From Proteromonas lacertae (taxonomy: Eukaryota > Sar > Bigyra > Opalinata > Proteromonadidae), in contig NGBS01000926.1 in assembly GCA_002245135.1 (NCBI GenBank), positions 1-43,417 on the forward strand: DNA of 43,417 bases. Direction: 5' to 3'. Within the stretch, counting starts at the first letter, position 1, and each line of letters begins with the position of its first letter. Under the pieces are notes generated by a model. It was not told the origin of the DNA. It saw only the letters and a program-made list of their open reading frames with translations, and did no database searches. The position numbers and the translations under genes are program-made. Positions 29,970-40,177 of this stretch are shown piece after piece.

Positions 29970-30233
29970 AATTATATATAAAATACCTAATTATTGTTGA
30001 GTATTAAATTGTAATTCTTTATAAAAAGTAAAAAATTATTTAATTGAATTGAAAATATATGAATCAAGTATTAAAATATATTATAAGATAGTTTATATGA
30101 AGGGAAAATTAGTATATAATGAATTAAAATAGATTTTATAATATACGGCTTGTAAGGCTTGACCGACCGACTGTCAAGGCAAAACCTATAGGTTTTGACC
30201 TATCTCCGTCGGTAACCGATAAATACAACCCTG
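29968..30233 (-). mobile_element. Half copy of the hAT element inserted in the Polinton
   Basis: About 266 bp match 21990-22250 in inverted orientation at roughly 95 percent, including the CAACCCTG terminus at 30233. The other terminus is absent, so only one end of the element remains. It separates two Polinton genes and runs into the 3' end of the upstream one. Confidence 0.9.
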
Positions 30234-30614
30234 ATCTCTATCCTTTTTACTATTTTTTCTACCACCACCACATTTGGACTTAGGCTCATCTAAAGCATTT
30301 GATTTTTGTTTCTTACTAGATCTTCTTTTGGATCTCTCATGTGATCTTGATCTTGATCTGGATTTATGGGAGTGTTTTTTACCTTTTTTTGAATTTTTAT
30401 GAGATGATGATCCATCATTCTGTAATATGTTGTATATATCCTTTGGAGAGAATTGTGATAGTAATTCATTGATCATAGCATCACTTGGTTCAGCTTCTGC
30501 GATTTTTGGTTTGGACATCTTGGAATCATTTTCATTTATTGACTCTACTTCACTATCAGACGCGTCAGTAGAACTATCATCACTCACATATTCAGTTGAT
30601 TCAGTATCACTCAT
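30234..30614 (-). CDS. Polinton hypothetical SR/basic protein, cut by the hAT insertion
   Basis: Begins MSDTESTEYVSDDSS (acidic, serine-rich), then LLSQFSPKDIYNILQN, then a long Arg/Ser/Lys-rich stretch (KSRSRSRSHERSKRRSSKKQ) and GGGRKNSKK. The reading frame then runs into the inserted hAT end. Charge pattern suggests nucleic-acid binding or a nuclear/core role. No family recognised. Confidence 0.5.
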
Positions 30615-30708
30615 TTTTTTATTTCTATGTTATGAAAAATAAAATTAACAAAAAAAACAATGAAAATAATAATAATATAAGTATTATTAGCATTATTAAA
30701 AGTCAAGC

Positions 30709-31002
30709 TTACATTCGAGCCACCTTTGATTTTAAATATGCATTCAATAATGCTTGTTGATTACTCCCACCTCCATTGAATGGTAATCTACCTCTTCCTG
30801 ACCTACGTCTTCTACGACCAAATCCCATTGTTGATAATCCATCTGCGATATCGTTCTTTCCAAATTCCCTAGCTATTTTGGATGCTATTTTATGATCCTT
30901 TGCCCAATTAAATGCTTTGGAACCCCAATTTTTTAACTTACCCCAAAATGAACCACCCCTTCTTCCATAAACGCATCTACGTCTTCTACCACCTTTTGGC
31001 AT
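30709..31002 (-). CDS. Polinton small cationic core protein (adenovirus pX/pVI-like), 97 aa
   Basis: MPKGGRRRRCVYGRRGG, then SFWGKLKNWGSKAFNWAK (amphipathic), then GFGRRRRRSGRGRLPF. Very basic with glycine-flanked arginine runs and an amphipathic helix. The design is shared with the neighbouring 31061-31588 protein, and pX/pVI-like minor core proteins of adintoviruses and adenoviruses look like this. Likely DNA-condensing or membrane-active virion protein; assignment is by composition and layout. Confidence 0.6.
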   Translation of the reverse strand: MPKGGRRRRCVYGRRGGSFWGKLKNWGSKAFNWAKDHKIASKIAREFGKNDIADGLSTMGFGRRRRRSGRGRLPFNGGGSNQQALLNAYLKSKVARM

Positions 31003-31060
31003 TATGTTATTTCGAATGAAAATAAAGAAATACGATTAAAATAGAAAAAATAAAATTAGA

Positions 31061-31588
31061 CTAGAAAACTCTAATCTTATTGTCAATATATCGATTATCG
31101 AGACTATTACTACTTTTACGTCTTTTACCAGAACCAGTCTTTTTCTTTGCTAACAAAAATTTCGGAATAGTACTTGGACCACCTTTTGTCCAATTCTTTT
31201 TTGGAATAGTGCTTGGACCACCTAACATCTTTACAGCAAATGGATTAGCCATTCCACCATTTTTTAAATAGGGCATACTGCCTGGACCACCACTAATTAC
31301 ATTTTTTAATTCCTTTGGTATCTTTGCATTCTTAACTTTATTCCAAAAAGAACCACCACTTATACCACCATCATAATTCCATTCTGCTTGTCCACCTCTT
31401 CTTCTACGTTTTCTACCATATCCTACATTGGATACAACATTACCTAAGGCTGGACCTACACCTGGGATTAAGCTAGCTGCTGTTGATAAAATTTTTGTTT
31501 TCTTAAAGAAATTCTTTACTCCATCCCAGAACTTGCCTTTACCTATGATATACTTACGATATTTCGCTTTTGAACTTCTTTTAACCAT
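31061..31588 (-). CDS. Polinton cationic core protein (pVI/pX-like), 175 aa
   Basis: N-terminal KFWDGVKNFFKKTKILSTAA is amphipathic and followed by ASLIPGVGPALGNVVSNVG, a hydrophobic glycine-rich segment, then YGRKRRRRGG. The block SGGSFWNKVKNAK repeats the SFWxKxKN motif of the 97-aa neighbour. Three GGPxxxP units (GGPGSMP, GGPSTIPK twice) follow, and the tail is KKKTGSGKRRKSS. Likely a minor core or membrane-lytic virion protein. It is divergent from the gene at 31608 with only 20-70 bp between starts. Confidence 0.6.
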   Translation of the reverse strand: MVKRSSKAKYRKYIIGKGKFWDGVKNFFKKTKILSTAASLIPGVGPALGNVVSNVGYGRKRRRRGGQAEWNYDGGISGGSFWNKVKNAKIPKELKNVISGGPGSMPYLKNGGMANPFAVKMLGGPSTIPKKNWTKGGPSTIPKFLLAKKKTGSGKRRKSSNSLDNRYIDNKIRVF

Positions 31589-31661
31589 AATTTAAAAAAT
31601 TATATTTTTGAGTGATAATATAGTCAATAATATCAATATTGCCATTATAGCCGTTTTTAAT

Positions 31662-32021
31662 ATGTCAGCTGGTCCAATACCTCAAATAACATTTAATAGT
31701 GGTGTTGCATATCAACAAGATGGTAAACACCCTCAATATCTACCACAACAACAACCAAATCAACAATCGCAACAATCGGTACAAAATGATCAACAAGCTC
31801 AAGTACTGAAAACACTCGAAACATTACCTCCAGAGGCACAACAGATGTTAAAGAGTATTAATCCATGGACATTCAAGGAAGCACAAGCTATATTAAATAA
31901 ATTGACAGATGAAGTGTTAATGGAGAGAAATCAAACACCAATACAACAACAACAACCATACCCAGTACAGAATTTAACTCCTGTGCAATATGCTAGACAA
32001 AATATGACATTAATAGGTTAA
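31662..32021 (+). CDS. Polinton hypothetical Gln-rich protein
   Basis: The frame is open from 31608, but ATG 31662 (MSAGPIPQITF) looks the better start because the upstream part is short and hydrophobic and would abut the divergent gene. A glutamine-rich middle (QQQPNQQSQQS) precedes TLPPEAQQMLKSINPWTFKEA. No family recognised. Confidence 0.5.
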   Translation: MSAGPIPQITFNSGVAYQQDGKHPQYLPQQQPNQQSQQSVQNDQQAQVLKTLETLPPEAQQMLKSINPWTFKEAQAILNKLTDEVLMERNQTPIQQQQPYPVQNLTPVQYARQNMTLIG

Positions 32022-32089
32022 TAATTAACATAATATCAATATTTGAAATATATTCGTTTCATTTTATTATTTTTTGTATATTGTGTTCT

Positions 32090-32629
32090 ATGGATTCAAA
32101 CAACCATAATACCATACACGTTATAGGCATAATGGGTAAATCAAATGATCAAGACCAAAAGAAAGAAAATTTAGAAGATAAGAAAATGCAATTCAGTCAA
32201 AAAAGAAAAAGAGAGAATGATTATTTAGATAATGTGTATAAGTACTTATATGGAGAAGCAGAATGTACTGACGATGAATCAGATGACTATGATCCTGAAG
32301 ATGATCCAAATGCAAGTGATGTTGATAGTAATGGTAATTTAAAGGATTTTATTGCATATAGTGAAGATGAAAATGACGCTGAATCGAATATGGAGCAGGA
32401 TGATTATGATAGCGATAATGATCAATGGTATGATGTATATGATATTCCTGAAATTGTCAATGACAATGATAATAAGATACACATCATCAAGAGAAAATTA
32501 TTAAATGCTATATCTGAATCATTAGATGAATTAGTACCATCAAAAAAACATAAGCATTTGGTCAAGCCAAACATGCAATGTGACGATTCAAAAAACCTTG
32601 ATAAAGAAGAAGATTTAGAAGATCTTTAA
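32090..32629 (+). CDS. Polinton hypothetical acidic protein
   Basis: ATG 32090 (MDSNNHNTIHV). A basic KRKREND patch is followed by a long Asp/Glu-rich middle (DDESDDYDPEDDPN), then IIKRKLLNAISESLDEL and PSKKHKH. Probably a nuclear acidic protein; family unknown. It is the first of three same-strand genes with short gaps. Confidence 0.5.
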   Translation: MDSNNHNTIHVIGIMGKSNDQDQKKENLEDKKMQFSQKRKRENDYLDNVYKYLYGEAECTDDESDDYDPEDDPNASDVDSNGNLKDFIAYSEDENDAESNMEQDDYDSDNDQWYDVYDIPEIVNDNDNKIHIIKRKLLNAISESLDELVPSKKHKHLVKPNMQCDDSKNLDKEEDLEDL

Positions 32630-32688
32630 GTGTTAAGTGATTAAACGTAATTACTTTATTTTTTTTAATTAATTTCTTTTTGTTTATT

Positions 32689-33207
32689 ATGGATACTGTA
32701 CCACCATTACAACATACTGACTCACCTAAAAGTATTGTTAAACCTCTAGATTTCACTGAATTAGAAAGAGCATTGCCGATTGAAGATGCTGTAAAACCAG
32801 TATGTCTATTCAATGAGAAAGATGTAAAGAAAATGGATGTGCATACATATAAAGCTAATTTAGATGTTTTGGAGCATAGTGAGAGAGCAATATGTGATTG
32901 TGAGGGACATGCTGGTTTAGCATTACCAATTGGTGAAGAGAGTTTACCACGTGTGAAATTCAATATAACTCAAATTCAGCATATTTTAGAAATTTTTAAA
33001 GAATCTCTAACTCATTATAGAATTCAAACAAGATTTTTTAATCTCAGTGTAGAAGATTGTATAGAGGTGAGTAATAGAGTCGATGATGCTATAAAATTAT
33101 GTTTGAAAGATACTGTTCCGTACTCTGCAGTAAAAGTTGGAGTTCATAATGTGTTAATATGCCTATGGGAACGTATACGTAATAATGAAAAAGAAGGAAA
33201 TCACTAG
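32689..33207 (+). CDS. Polinton hypothetical protein, about 172 aa
   Basis: ATG 32689 (MDTVPPLQHTDSPKSIVKPL). Contains SERAICDCEGHAGLALPIGEE and a helical C-terminal half with NVLICLWERIRNNEKE. No family recognised. Follows the acidic gene by 59 bp. Confidence 0.5.
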   Translation: MDTVPPLQHTDSPKSIVKPLDFTELERALPIEDAVKPVCLFNEKDVKKMDVHTYKANLDVLEHSERAICDCEGHAGLALPIGEESLPRVKFNITQIQHILEIFKESLTHYRIQTRFFNLSVEDCIEVSNRVDDAIKLCLKDTVPYSAVKVGVHNVLICLWERIRNNEKEGNH

Positions 33208-33520
33208 GAGTTGGTGCATTTTGAAAGGGAGTTAGATGAGTATGAGCGGTTAATATGGAGCGTGTATCATTGTCTTTGTAAATTTGTGGGAGTCATATCA
33301 AAAAGAGAATATTATAGACCATAATTGATAATGATTAATTATTGGTTACTATTATTATAATTATTATAATTACTTCTCATTATTTCTTCTCTTTCTTGTT
33401 TCCAATCCTTTAAAAATCGATTATACTCTTTATAGAGATGTTACTTGTTTAACTGTAAAAGGATGGTGTAATGAAGCTGAACCAAATACAGAAAAGATTG
33501 AAGATGCAAAGTACTATATC
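33208..33520. other. Spacer within the Polinton
   Basis: About 310 bp. The frame of the next gene is open upstream of its ATG to an acceptor-like TTTATAG ending near 33436, so part of this stretch may be coding. Nothing else recognised. Confidence 0.4.
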
Positions 33521-34078
33521 ATGAGTTTTACTCCAGGAAAGTTCTTATTTAAGAACAGAAGACCTATTAAAAATTATTATCAAGATGTAAAGGAGCCTTT
33601 GAAAAAAATGTTTGTGGATTATGCCATCAAGTATACAGATGACTCAAATATGGTTAAAGACTATAAGAAATGTGGCTTCCAAGTGATATTTCCTGAAGAC
33701 AACGATAATAACACTGTCAGATTCTGGGCATGGTTAAGCAAGATTAAAGATCCTCCAAGTTATTTATTTTATGAGTGTCAGTGTGATTTGAGAATTAGAC
33801 AGATAACTGTATTAGATAAGAAGGATAAAGAAAAATACACTATTATCCCAAATTTTGAAGTGCATAGTAGTATCAAGAAATTTGAGCAAAAACTTGAGAA
33901 GGAGAAGGAGGATGATGAGGATCAGTGTGCTGAGAATCAGGATGTAGATGACATAGATTTAGAGAATATGTATACACAACCTGCAGATTATGATATTATT
34001 CCAGTACCAACAACACCTGCTCCGATGAAAAGAAGAACTGAGAGTGATAATCAAAACCAACAATACAAGAAGAATTAA
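33521..34078 (+). CDS. Polinton hypothetical protein, 185 aa or more
   Basis: MSFTPGKFLFKNRRPIKNYY, then a compact alpha/beta-looking middle (GFQVIFPEDNDN, VRFWAWLSKIKDPPSYLFYE) and an acidic Glu/Asp-rich tail ending MKRRTESDNQNQQYKKN. The acidic tail after a small folded part recalls single-stranded DNA-binding proteins, but no motif proves it. The open frame extends about 85 bp upstream of this ATG. Confidence 0.5.
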   Translation: MSFTPGKFLFKNRRPIKNYYQDVKEPLKKMFVDYAIKYTDDSNMVKDYKKCGFQVIFPEDNDNNTVRFWAWLSKIKDPPSYLFYECQCDLRIRQITVLDKKDKEKYTIIPNFEVHSSIKKFEQKLEKEKEDDEDQCAENQDVDDIDLENMYTQPADYDIIPVPTTPAPMKRRTESDNQNQQYKKN

Positions 34079-34092
34079 TTTTTATTATTAAT

Positions 34093-35334
34093 CTACTTCT
34101 TCAATGGTAAATATATTTTTTGAGGTATTATTGAAGATTGCCAATCAAATCCACCTTCCCCCATATCTGCTACTCTATATTCAAACATACCATCTGTTAT
34201 TCTTAAATGTATTTTTTTATATTGTAATCTACCTGTATATGTTTGAAATGCTAAATCAATATCAAATGATTCTTTTAGTTCGTCCATTTCAGGTGAAATA
34301 TTTAATTTTGAAATTAAATCATTCTTTGACATAAAATATTGTAATGATCGCATATCATCTGAATCTTTACTACTACATATGGTAAATGACTTTACATCAG
34401 AATTATCAATTCTGAAATAGTTTAATATATTAATCTCTAAGTAAGATGGGTAATATCCATATTCCATATATAATCTCTTTCTGGTGTTAGTAACACTATT
34501 AACATATACTATACATCTATCATGATATATTTCTTTCATTTTATGAGTTTGATCATAATTGTAGGTAGATGTGTTAATACTGCCAATTGCACCTGTTAGA
34601 TATTCACTATAAGACTGAGACATATATTCTATTCTACTATCAATAGTATCAATTGTACTTCTTGTGCTATTCATTTTATTTGACATATCTTTTATAATAT
34701 TATGTGTATTATATGTATATCCATATACACTATCTGGATTATCCCATTCATCACAATCTCCTGTACCAATTAGTATCCTCCAATTACCCTCATAATTTTT
34801 ATCAATTTTTGATTTAATACTTTCAACCATTTGATATAACCCTTTTTCACCTAATATATTGTTGTATAGTCCTAATGTAGCATCGATTGAATCTGCATCA
34901 GTATATAATTTGCAAGCAATGTTATAAACTAAGTCATATATGCTCTTTTCCCAATCTTCCAATTTATTTCTTCCAATGACATTCACAATTCCATCAATTT
35001 TCTCACTAGTTGCATTATCAATACCACCACCTGATCCAGATGATCCTCCTGTACCACTATTCTTGATATCGACCAACATTTCTCTAATCGATTTAGCATC
35101 TCCAACTTTTTCTCCCAAATTGCTTGTAATCGATGTCAGTGCCCTCGTGACAGGTGTTAGATCTGTTGATACAGCTTGTTTTTTAATAGGACGGCCAAAC
35201 ATAAAATATAGCAAAATAAACAAAAAAATTATATTAGTGACAATATGGGGATTATTATTATTATTCCGAATCGCTGGGATAACTTGATGAATCAGTGGAC
35301 TCATCATCGCTGCTATAGGAAATGAGGTGATCAT
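34093..35334 (-). CDS. Polinton membrane-anchored hypothetical protein, 413 aa
   Basis: One transmembrane segment (IVTNIIFLFILLYFMFG, residues about 31-47) near the N-terminus, then a Gly/Ser linker (GGSSGSGGG), helical middle (ATLGLYNNILGEKG), and a mixed C-terminal domain with GYYPSYLEINILNYFRI. Intact frame. Overlaps the 3' end of the ATPase gene upstream. It could be a spike, entry or internal membrane protein; no family recognised. Confidence 0.6.
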   Translation of the reverse strand: MITSFPIAAMMSPLIHQVIPAIRNNNNNPHIVTNIIFLFILLYFMFGRPIKKQAVSTDLTPVTRALTSITSNLGEKVGDAKSIREMLVDIKNSGTGGSSGSGGGIDNATSEKIDGIVNVIGRNKLEDWEKSIYDLVYNIACKLYTDADSIDATLGLYNNILGEKGLYQMVESIKSKIDKNYEGNWRILIGTGDCDEWDNPDSVYGYTYNTHNIIKDMSNKMNSTRSTIDTIDSRIEYMSQSYSEYLTGAIGSINTSTYNYDQTHKMKEIYHDRCIVYVNSVTNTRKRLYMEYGYYPSYLEINILNYFRIDNSDVKSFTICSSKDSDDMRSLQYFMSKNDLISKLNISPEMDELKESFDIDLAFQTYTGRLQYKKIHLRITDGMFEYRVADMGEGGFDWQSSIIPQKIYLPLKK

Positions 35335-36060
35335 ATTTATTATTGTGATTATAGCTATTATTACTATTATCTCTTATTCTACTATCAAAATTCACTCTAA
35401 ATTCATGATTATATAAATCGATATATAAAAATGAGTGATTACTCTGTTTGGTTGCATAATCATAATAAGACTTGAAAACATCGAAATCGATCCATATATC
35501 TAAACTTGCATACAGATTTCGTAAATTAGCCATACTAAGGTTTTTGAATACCAAACAGTAATCAAGCTGTAAACGAACTGATGGAGTAATATCAGTGACA
35601 TATTGACTTGATATAATTACTTTTGACTTGTAATGGCGATTTGACTTAAGTAATTTAGAAACGGATTTATTTCTTAAATCAAATGATATATCATCGAATA
35701 TAAATATATTCTCTGGTAATCATAATTATCTTTGTCTATATCTTTGATATTATCTAATACTGCATCCAATATATTCACTCTATCTTCATTCACTACTGAA
35801 TCATAGCAATGGTACTCAATTTGGTTATACTTGAGCATATCAGTGATTTTCTCATATATGATATCCTTGGATATAGTTGCAACGAAAAAATACACTACTT
35901 GGTCATATCCCTTTTTTAGCAAGTGTTGGATCATATTAAATATAAGTGTAGTCTTGCCACTGTTTTTCTTAGCTAAAATAAATATGTTGCAGATTGGCTC
36001 CTAAAAATAGTCATATCCAAGGACACTATCTTTGGAGCGTTTTCCACATCCTTTGACTAC
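35261..36060 (-). pseudogene. Polinton packaging ATPase (FtsK/HerA type), broken
   Basis: Near the 5' end the minus strand reads NIFILAKKNSGKTTLIFN, a Walker A motif, followed by IQHLLKKGYDQVVYFF. The C-terminal end has LYASLDIWIDFDVFKSYYDY and FLYIDLYNHEFR, which match the end of Polinton A32-like packaging ATPases, then a short acidic tail. This enzyme pumps the genome into the capsid. The gene is interrupted. Confidence 0.75.
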
Positions 36061-36179
36061 TGTCTCAACAGGATTTATGACTATGTTGTTTATTTTTCTA
36101 AATTAACTTTACTCATAACAAAAATAACAAAAACATAATTATAAGAAATATAGCGTTATCGATATTATTATGATTATTT

Positions 36180-37660
36180 TTAAACTACACTTACAATACC
36201 ACTTCCATTATTGGTAACCATACGTCCAGTGATGATATAGAAACGATGAGATATATCATTATTAGTAAAGTCATTCTTACCAGGTGTTGAAATTCAAGGT
36301 TATTTTCAAATCAGTAGCCAAAGGTCTACCTGCCTGGTTCTTAATATAGTCCAATCCTTAGAGCCAAAATTCAATATCTCAAAGAACTTGTCATTGAATT
36401 TTCATCTTTTCTGAATATATCATACCATGAGTCTTGGAAATATTCACGGACAGTCATATAACTATCATAATATTGCATAAGTGTATAATCTGGCTGATAT
36501 ACAAAATCATTGATCATCCATCTGAACTGTGCATTTTCAGGTATATGTGCATATCTTTTTAATGATTCTATCCATGGCTATAGATAAATGTAACGAACAA
36601 ATGTGCATTGGAACTATTCAATGTGAATGAATAATTGAATATGCCAGATCCACCTGATGGTACAACAATTTGATGACATCTGAAATCATTGAATTGAATA
36701 GGTTTTGATAAACAATATTGTTTGGTATTATTGTTGCATTGAGTATCCTTGTTGATATAGCATAAAATTTAAAATTCTTAAATGTCATATTTTTAATACC
36801 ACCATCCCTATCCCATGCTTATAAACATTATTTAAATCTTCATTACCATATTCATCAATTACAATATTCGGTTGTGTATATGATTTTCAAATTTCCATAA
36901 TTTGCTTTAGTTTGGAATCGAATGCATATATACATTCTCTCTCCAAAGAATACATCGCTCTTTAATGCAGCAAATGTATTGTAAAATTTACCTAGCTGTA
37001 ATTTAAAATGTAATGTCTTTTTGTTCTTATACAGAATAGCACTATTACTTTGTCATCACTTTCATTATAAATATCTACAGTATTAGTAAATTCATCTTCC
37101 GTTTCTTTATCCATTTTCCATTTATTAACATCTTGAATAAGATAACTGTGTTCATCGTTACTCCAATCTAATTGTATTCCATCATAGTAATTGTCTTGAT
37201 AGAATATATCAGATCTCTTTCTAACTAATTCATCCATAAATACACGATATGGTTCATATGAATCATCAAGCTTGACCAGATCTGTTCCAGTCTGGTTACA
37301 AATTCTAAAGAGGCCAAGCAAACCCTTCTTTAATTCCTTTAATATGACTAGGATATAGTATGCATCATTTTTAAGTTTAAAATTAATATCATTTGTTTTA
37401 TAACTAACAGTTCCATTTGCTGCTGCCCCTTTTACTTCAACATCTATATCGAATTGGATATATGACTTAGCTAAATTGATAATATTATCTCCACTTATCT
37501 CCCATCTGATCTCTTCTGAAAACGTATTATCTTCCAACTTGTATTCTGATGTTGATCCCATCGGAGTCAATCTCACATAATATAGAAGGGTAGCATCACA
37601 GGGACATCTACACCATGTTTCTGTTCTTTTGGAATAGATAAAGCCATTAGAAAACAAAAG
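36180..37660 (-). pseudogene. Polinton major capsid protein (double jelly-roll, hexon-like), broken
   Basis: N-terminal region has GSTSEYKLEDNTFSEEIRW and IINLAKSYIQFDI, typical of the first jelly-roll of Polinton capsid proteins, followed by KNDINFKL-like and FRICNQTGTDLVKLDD stretches. The far C-terminal end (near 36200) reads like RFYIITGRMVTNNGSG, comparable to the last strand of this family. Located between the ATPase and minor capsid genes in the usual order. The gene is interrupted in several places. Confidence 0.7.
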
Positions 37661-38580
37661 AATAAAGAAATATAAAAATTAGACTTTAATACAACAATAT
37701 CTAAATTAAACTCAATATTATCAAGATTAAGTTCATAGCCATTTTGTTGAGTAATCTGAATAATGATCATACCATTGTTATAGGTATTATTGAATCTCTT
37801 TGATGTATTCAATATGTCATTATTCTGGTATGTAATAAATGGTAACTCAGGATTTGAAACGGGTATATTTTCTAATACATTTGAATCTTACATATATTTC
37901 ACTATGTCTAATCTAATGGATATAGAATTAACCATATCAAAGAAGGACGAAATGGTAAATGAGTAAATGGAATGGCTTAACCATAATTTCTTGTTGATTC
38001 TCTGGTTCTTGATGGAATATATTCTTTAAAACAACACCAATAATTATTTTTGGTATGCCTTATATTTTGTAACTAAGATCTTTGGTGATGATCTCTAATT
38101 TTTCTATCCAATATACTGGGTCTTTTAGATAGTATATTATATTCATATCATTAGCTACCTCAATATGATATGTTTGATTGTCATCGAAATTGTCTATACG
38201 AAATAAATCTCCTTTTCCTTCTATAATAGACACATGTGAACCTTCTTCATTATATGTAGCATCATTTATTCCAAAAACATCATATTTCATATCTTTGACT
38301 AAATTATTAATCATATGTAATATCTGAGTTTCATCATAGAATCCTTCTGGTATTTTGAGGTGTTTTATGATGTTTGGATACTTTGGTGTATCTACTTGAA
38401 CATCATGTCTCCATCCCAATGTGAATACTAATGAAAACTCATCATTTGTTTCTTCCTGTATAGTTGGGAATGAATTGGGTATATAACAGCATGTAATAAG
38501 CTGACATGAGTATAATCATCATCGAATGATTGCAATTTTAATGTCTTCTTATACTTGTTTCCTCCACCCATGGAATCAGA
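37661..38580 (-). pseudogene. Polinton probable minor capsid (penton-like) protein, broken
   Basis: Contains GWRHDVQVDTPKYPNI and LKIPEGFYDETQILHMINNL. The GFYxxxxILxxIN pattern is common to penton-type minor capsid proteins of this group. A C-terminal part has YELNLDNIEFNLDIV. Position directly upstream of the major capsid gene on the same strand supports the call. Interrupted. Confidence 0.55.
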
Positions 38581-38648
38581 TATACAATCATATCAGAATT
38601 TAAGTAGTATACACGATGATTCGAAACTAACATAAGATAAAATCTATT

Positions 38649-38997
38649 TTGAAAATAAATTCGTTAATAATGTCAATATTGTCATTATTAGTATTAATTA
38701 CACTTTTATTTTTTAAAATGAATAACGATCAGGAGCACAAATTAGAACAGTGCCATATAACTTTTGGAACTCTGATAAACAAATACTCATTAATTGCTTT
38801 AGAAAGATGGCAAAATGAGGGCACCAACCAAATCGAAATTATGGAATTTGATATGTGGCGAGAAAAAGGAATTAACTTATAGTGAGATCAGATATATACT
38901 CAAATACGTCGATGAACAGTATAGATTAGACTTGGAATATAGATTCAAAAATGGATGTTGGTGGGATGAAAAGAGGAAGTACATTATTGAATCATGA
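38649..38997 (+). pseudogene. Polinton small membrane protein, probable
   Basis: Begins with a signal/anchor helix (LIMSILSLLVLITLLFF) followed by a soluble segment; the distal part contains YSEIRYILKYVDEQYRLD and KNGCWWDEKRKY. No family recognised. Starts near and diverges from the minor capsid gene. Confidence 0.4.
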
Positions 38998-39203
38998 AGC
39001 TAATATATTACCTCCTCCTCCTCCTAATGATAGTAGTAATAAAGAAATAGAAGAAATACAAGTCAAGCTTTGAAAATGACAATGACAATGTCAATCTCAC
39101 AGATTATGACTTATTTCCAATATCACCAAGATCCATTAAGGATGAATATATTAATAATAACCAATGTCTTGTAAGTTAGTTTATTGATAATAAATACATT
39201 ACT

Positions 39204-39482
39204 TTGATTAATTTTGTTTTCTTATATAAGATTCTCATAAACACACATGGACTTGATGTAATAACTGTTTTGCTTTCAGTTCTCGTATTTGTATTGCATA
39301 TGATAGCTTTGGCTCTTTTCAAATACTTAAAGGCACACAATTGTATTCCAAACAATACAGACATAGAAGAACTTAGAAATAATATAGATGCCATGATGAA
39401 TAAAGGGTTAGAACATGATAAGATACTTAAGGATATTCAGTCTCTTATTGAAATCACTAAACAAAGGAAAATGACTATTTAA
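39204..39482 (+). CDS. Polinton small membrane protein with coiled coil, 92 aa
   Basis: One strong transmembrane helix (VITVLLSVLVFVLHMIALALF) followed by a charged helical tail (IEELRNNIDAMMNKGLEHDK). Intact frame. No family recognised; could be an entry or membrane-shaping factor by analogy only. Confidence 0.5.
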   Translation: MINFVFLYKILINTHGLDVITVLLSVLVFVLHMIALALFKYLKAHNCIPNNTDIEELRNNIDAMMNKGLEHDKILKDIQSLIEITKQRKMTI

Positions 39483-39534
39483 TTATTTTTTTATTTTTTA
39501 TATTATATTCTATTATGTTTTTTTGGTTAAACTT

Positions 39535-39603
39535 GTATCTTACAACATGGGCCAGTTGTAAGATACATCACAATTCAAGTTACAACTGGCGCCAGTTGTA
39601 ACT
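39535..39603. repeat. Pair of perfect palindromes between convergent genes
   Basis: 39535-39566: GTATCTTACAAC and GTTGTAAGATAC around an 8-nt spacer. 39578-39603: a 26-bp perfect palindrome with half-site AGTTACAACTGGC. Both share GCCAGTTGTAA and are GC-rich against the surroundings. They lie between a rightward gene ending at 39482 and a leftward gene ending near 39711. Confidence 0.9.
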
Positions 39604-39710
39604 TATATTACAATCAAGTTGCAAAGTGGCGGCCGGATATAGCAATACCAAACACCAAAAACAAACACACATAACATTACATAAAAAACAGAATATATAT
39701 AGAATTACTT

Positions 39711-40082
39711 TAATTATCCATATTAGGAACTGGAATACCATACTGATAATGCCTGCCATTATGCACAACTATACGATGTGGATCATTCTTTGGCGCGGCT
39801 CGTGGCCCGGCTCGTCTTGGTTTACGTTTTGCTCTATCTTTACTTCCTTTTGGTCTTCCTCTTTGTTTAGGTGGATTAGCAGGCTAATAATCGTTCATAC
39901 ATTTTCATTAATTGTCTATATTGTAATTTAACTTTTGTTTTGTTTTGTAGTGCATTCTTTACTTTGTCTCTATACAAATCATAGCTCTTTCTCCATTTAC
40001 TCCTGTTAACTGATTTAGGAATATATGTATTCCAGTCTTTACTAATTTTAAACCCTTTTGGCCATCCTCCATAATAAGACAT
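39711..40082 (-). pseudogene. Polinton AT-hook protein
   Basis: The N-terminal part reads MSYYGGWPKGFKISKDWNTY with a basic helical region (SKWRKSYDLYRDKVKN, KLQYRQLMKMYERLL). The distal part carries PKQRGRPKGSKDRAKRKPRR, an AT-hook core (RGRPKGSK) for binding the minor groove of AT-rich DNA. Locally more GC-rich than the flanks. Appears interrupted. Family otherwise unknown. Confidence 0.55.
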
Positions 40083-40177
40083 GTTGTGATTTTTATAATT
40101 GATATTATTTAAATATAGTAACTATTAATAGTATGTTTACCAAACAAAAACAAACATATATAATAATATTAGAATTT

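Noticed and set aside
39580-39931. Overlapping frames on both strands around the AT-hook region
   Set aside because: Only the minus-strand reading with the AT-hook has protein-like composition; the others are shadows.
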